A stretch of DNA of 7,095 nt, taken from assembly GCA_030037185.1 (NCBI GenBank), contig JASHRR010001353.1:1-7095 (forward strand), written 5' to 3'. The notes beneath the pieces were generated by a model. It ran no database searches, was not told where the DNA came from, and worked only from the letters and a program-made list of their open reading frames with translations. The stretch comes from Xanthobacteraceae bacterium (GTDB taxonomy: Bacteria > Pseudomonadota > Alphaproteobacteria > Rhizobiales > Xanthobacteraceae). Shown here one piece after another: positions 5,654-7,095 of this stretch; position 1 is the stretch's first letter, and the number at the start of each line of letters is the position of its first letter. Both the position numbers and the translations under genes were made by a program.

Positions 5654-6472
5654 GTGATTAAACCAATGTCATTTCTGGCTATGTGCCTGACGGCTGCAAT
5701 CGCAGGCTTCACGCCAGCTTTTGCGCAACAGACCAAGCCCGCCGTTGAGCGGATGTACGTGTTGTATTGCGGCGACATCGCCCTCGACGACGCTTCGAGC
5801 TTTACGCCCGGCGCCAGCGGTCCCGGCGCACTTTCGGTCACCTGCTATCTGATCAAGCACGGGCAGGATTGGGTCTTGTTCGACACCGGTCTTGGGGACG
5901 CCATCATCAATATGCCGCAAGGTCAGAAAAGCAATGCGGGCCTGTGGACCGTCAAGAAGACGCTGACGAGCCAGCTCACCGAGCTCGGTCTCAAGCCATC
6001 CGACATCGGCTTCCTGGTGCTTTCGCACTCGCATCCGGATCATGTCGGCAATCTCGATCTATTCTCGCAGTCGACCCTGGTCGTGCAGAAGGCCGAATAT
6101 GAATGGAATCTTCCAAACGGCACACCGCGGTTCAAGCCCGCGATGAAGGCGATCAAGGCCGATGGCGACTACGATCTGTTTGGCGACGGCAGTGTGATGC
6201 TGATCGCAACCCACGGCCATTCGTCCGGCCACCAATGCCTGCTGGTACGGTTGCCAAAAACCGGCGCGGTGCTACTGACTGGTGACGCTGTGCACACCCG
6301 GGCCAACTGGGACAGCCATCGGGTGCCGGAGCGCAATTTCAACGTTTCGCAATCGCTCGCCGCGCTTGATCGCATGGCCGAGGTGCTAAGGCAATACAAC
6401 GCGCAGCTCTGGATCGGCCACGAGGTCAGCGAAGTGCCGCTGCGCAAGTACGCCCCGGCGTACTACGACTGA
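5654..6472 (+). CDS. Exported metallo-beta-lactamase-fold hydrolase, N-acyl-homoserine-lactonase type
   Basis: This 272-residue protein is probably a dinuclear-zinc lactonase or related hydrolase acting in the periplasm. Residues 1-24 form a signal peptide (hydrophobic SFLAMCLTAAIAG, cleavage after AFA). Metal ligands are clear: H125-S-H127-P-D129-H130 (SHSHPDHVGN), H189 (THGHSSGHQ), D211 (LTGDAVH) and H256 (WIGHE). Their spacing follows AiiA (104/106/108/109, 169, 191, 235) almost residue for residue. AiiA has Tyr194 three residues after its bridging Asp; here that place holds His214, so the substrate may differ from acyl-homoserine lactones. Cys39, Cys64 and Cys195 remain in the mature chain and could form a disulfide. 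The GTG start is decided by AGGAGG (5641-5646) seven bases upstream and by the signal peptide; the open frame further upstream has no such support. The gene is single and converges with an efflux gene. It could also be a more general MBL lactonase. Confidence 0.85.
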   Translation: MIKPMSFLAMCLTAAIAGFTPAFAQQTKPAVERMYVLYCGDIALDDASSFTPGASGPGALSVTCYLIKHGQDWVLFDTGLGDAIINMPQGQKSNAGLWTVKKTLTSQLTELGLKPSDIGFLVLSHSHPDHVGNLDLFSQSTLVVQKAEYEWNLPNGTPRFKPAMKAIKADGDYDLFGDGSVMLIATHGHSSGHQCLLVRLPKTGAVLLTGDAVHTRANWDSHRVPERNFNVSQSLAALDRMAEVLRQYNAQLWIGHEVSEVPLRKYAPAYYD

Positions 6473-6636
6473 GCGACGGGACTCCCCATAGCCAAAGCCG
6501 GGGGATGGTTCCAGACAAAATTCACTGCTGCCGACCGCGCTTTGAGACGCCCGGTATGCTTGTCCTTGACCCGATATCGGTAGGTGATTTGCATCGCAGT
6601 TTGATTAACTAACGAATCTGGCCAACACAAGCGTCG

Positions 6637-6774
6637 CTACGCGAGGCCGCGCCTTATATCCCCACGGATAAATCCGCGGGCTTTACGGCGCGTCTTGGTC
6701 ACGAAGTTCAACGACCGGGAATCGCATGCGAGGAGCGCCGCGAACGCGATGCTGATTCCCAGAAACTCTTTGAT
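6637..6774 (-). CDS. Possible 45-residue peptide with non-standard ATC start
   Basis: A minus-strand frame would encode IKEFLGISIAFAALLACDSR and then a basic tail (SLNFVTKTRRKARGFIRGDI, RRGLA). Residues 4-16 are strongly hydrophobic and end in LLAC, a lipobox-like sequence. The codons end mostly in C or G as in real genes here. AAGGGGGGAG ends 7 bases before the ATC, an ideal ribosome-binding position. No ATG, GTG or TTG lies between the upstream in-frame TAA (6805-6807) and this ATC. Either ATC is used as a rare start, or a single base change has inactivated an original ATG. It could be a small inner-membrane protein or a lipoprotein, and its role is unknown. Chance cannot be ruled out at this length. 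Confidence 0.4.
   Translation of the reverse strand: MKEFLGISIAFAALLACDSRSLNFVTKTRRKARGFIRGDIRRGLA
6661..6680. other. Small stem-loop
   Basis: CCC-A-CGGAT (6661-6669) pairs with ATCCG-C-GGG (6672-6680), 8 pairs around one A-C mismatch with an AA loop. CTTTA follows on the plus strand, a weak terminator-like tail about 190 bases after the lactonase stop. It overlaps the small minus-strand frame at 6637-6774, so any terminator role is uncertain. Confidence 0.3.
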
Positions 6775-6830
6775 GTCTCGTCTCCCCCCTTCAGATCCCG
6801 CCAGTTAGGCAAGCGCGGTGATACCTCCGA

Positions 6831-6852
6831 TGGGCGCACGGCTGGGCGCACG
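6831..6852. repeat. Short direct repeat
   Basis: TGGGCGCACG occurs at 6831-6840 and again at 6843-6852, two copies with a 12-base period. It may be a slippage product or a pair of protein-binding half-sites; two copies are too few to decide. Confidence 0.4.
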
Positions 6853-6888
6853 TCATAGGACTTTGCAACCGCGCGGCCGGCCCTGCGC

Positions 6889-7095
6889 TTAGTTGTGAAG
6901 GTTGGCCAACCAGTCGAACAGCGAGTTACTGTTGTCGGGAACCGGCTGGGATTGCCCGGTCGCGACATCGAGTTTTTGTTCCGGTGCCGCAGGTTGCAGG
7001 CGGTTCCACCAGCCGCCGCCGAGGGCCTGATAGAGAGCGGCGGTGTCGCTCACCCGGTTGGCTTGGGCCTGGACCAGCTGGATCACGGCGTTCTC
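6889..7095 (-). CDS. Outer-membrane efflux factor, C-terminal end (partial)
   Basis: These 68 residues are the end of a gene that begins beyond the right edge. ENAVIQLVQAQANRVSDTAA (first 20 visible residues) and LYQALGGGWWNRLQP match the closing part of NodT/OprM-type outer-membrane factors, where the last periplasmic helix carries a Q-A-x-R-x-x-D-T-A-x-L-Y-x-A-L-G-G-G-W pattern. Such proteins form the trimeric outer-membrane channel of RND-type tripartite efflux pumps. The tail after the pattern (about 37 residues, ending SLFDWLANLHN) is longer than in many family members and rich in Pro, Gln and Asn. The TAA stop is at 6889-6891. Pump and adaptor genes are not in the window and would be expected upstream on the minus strand, to the right. 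The gene converges with the lactonase-like gene. Confidence 0.8.
   Translation of the reverse strand, partial: ENAVIQLVQAQANRVSDTAALYQALGGGWWNRLQPAAPEQKLDVATGQSQPVPDNSNSLFDWLANLHN

Larger units (their letters stand above)
6473..6888. other. Spacer between two convergent genes
   Basis: Apart from the possible small minus-strand frame at 6637-6774, I see no gene. Structures include TCCCC/GGGGA (6483-6487/6501-6505, 13-base loop) just after the lactonase stop, the palindrome CCGATATCGG (6571-6580), a stem at 6661-6680, a 10-base direct repeat at 6831-6852, and GGCCGGCC (6875-6882) directly behind the efflux stop. None has a good T-run, so no intrinsic terminator is called for either gene. Confidence 0.5.

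Noticed and set aside
1..7095. CRISPR array, integron or phage attachment site
   Set aside because: No regularly spaced repeats, integrase gene or tRNA target was found; the repeats seen are short and isolated.

Overview
The window is GC-rich, and its Tex protein, codon habits and gene repertoire fit an alphaproteobacterium. A member of the Nitrobacteraceae/Bradyrhizobium group is my best guess; this is inference and rests on no marker gene. Five protein-coding genes are well or fairly well supported. Around them lie long, gene-poor spacers that hold decayed coding sequence and many small inverted repeats, so this looks like an accessory stretch next to a conserved housekeeping gene.

Layout. 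1-118 (minus) is an open, coding-like frame cut by the window edge. 141-201 is a compact set of inverted repeats that can close into a multibranched fold; it ends exactly at the stop codon of the next gene. 202-567 (minus) is an IS3-type OrfA-like helix-turn-helix/leucine-zipper protein with no OrfB behind it. 630-1270 (minus) shows coding-type codon use that jumps between frames, a probable pseudogene of unknown family. 1497-2495 (plus) is an exported dihaem cytochrome c with an extra C-terminal beta-sandwich-like domain, preceded by a 5'-leader hairpin and followed by a strong nested terminator (2546-2583). 2610-2903 (minus) is a further coding-like frame without a good start. 3000-5330 (plus) is tex, an RNA-binding protein. 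5654-6472 (plus) is an exported metallo-beta-lactamase-fold hydrolase of the N-acyl-homoserine-lactonase type. 6637-6774 (minus) is a possible 45-residue membrane or lipoprotein peptide whose well-placed ribosome-binding site leads to ATC rather than ATG. 6889-7095 (minus) is the C-terminal end of an outer-membrane efflux factor.

How the genes relate. They do not form one operon. The cytochrome has its own leader and terminator, tex has a long upstream spacer, and the lactonase has its own strong ribosome-binding site and a spacer of over 300 bases. The lactonase and the efflux gene converge. The cytochrome and the lactonase both carry signal peptides and would work in the periplasm; Tex is cytoplasmic. 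I find no CRISPR array, tRNA or rRNA. No complete novel system is evident. The most unusual items are the structured element at 141-201, the lactonase with His where AiiA has its active-site Tyr, the cytochrome fusion, and the ATC-start small frame.
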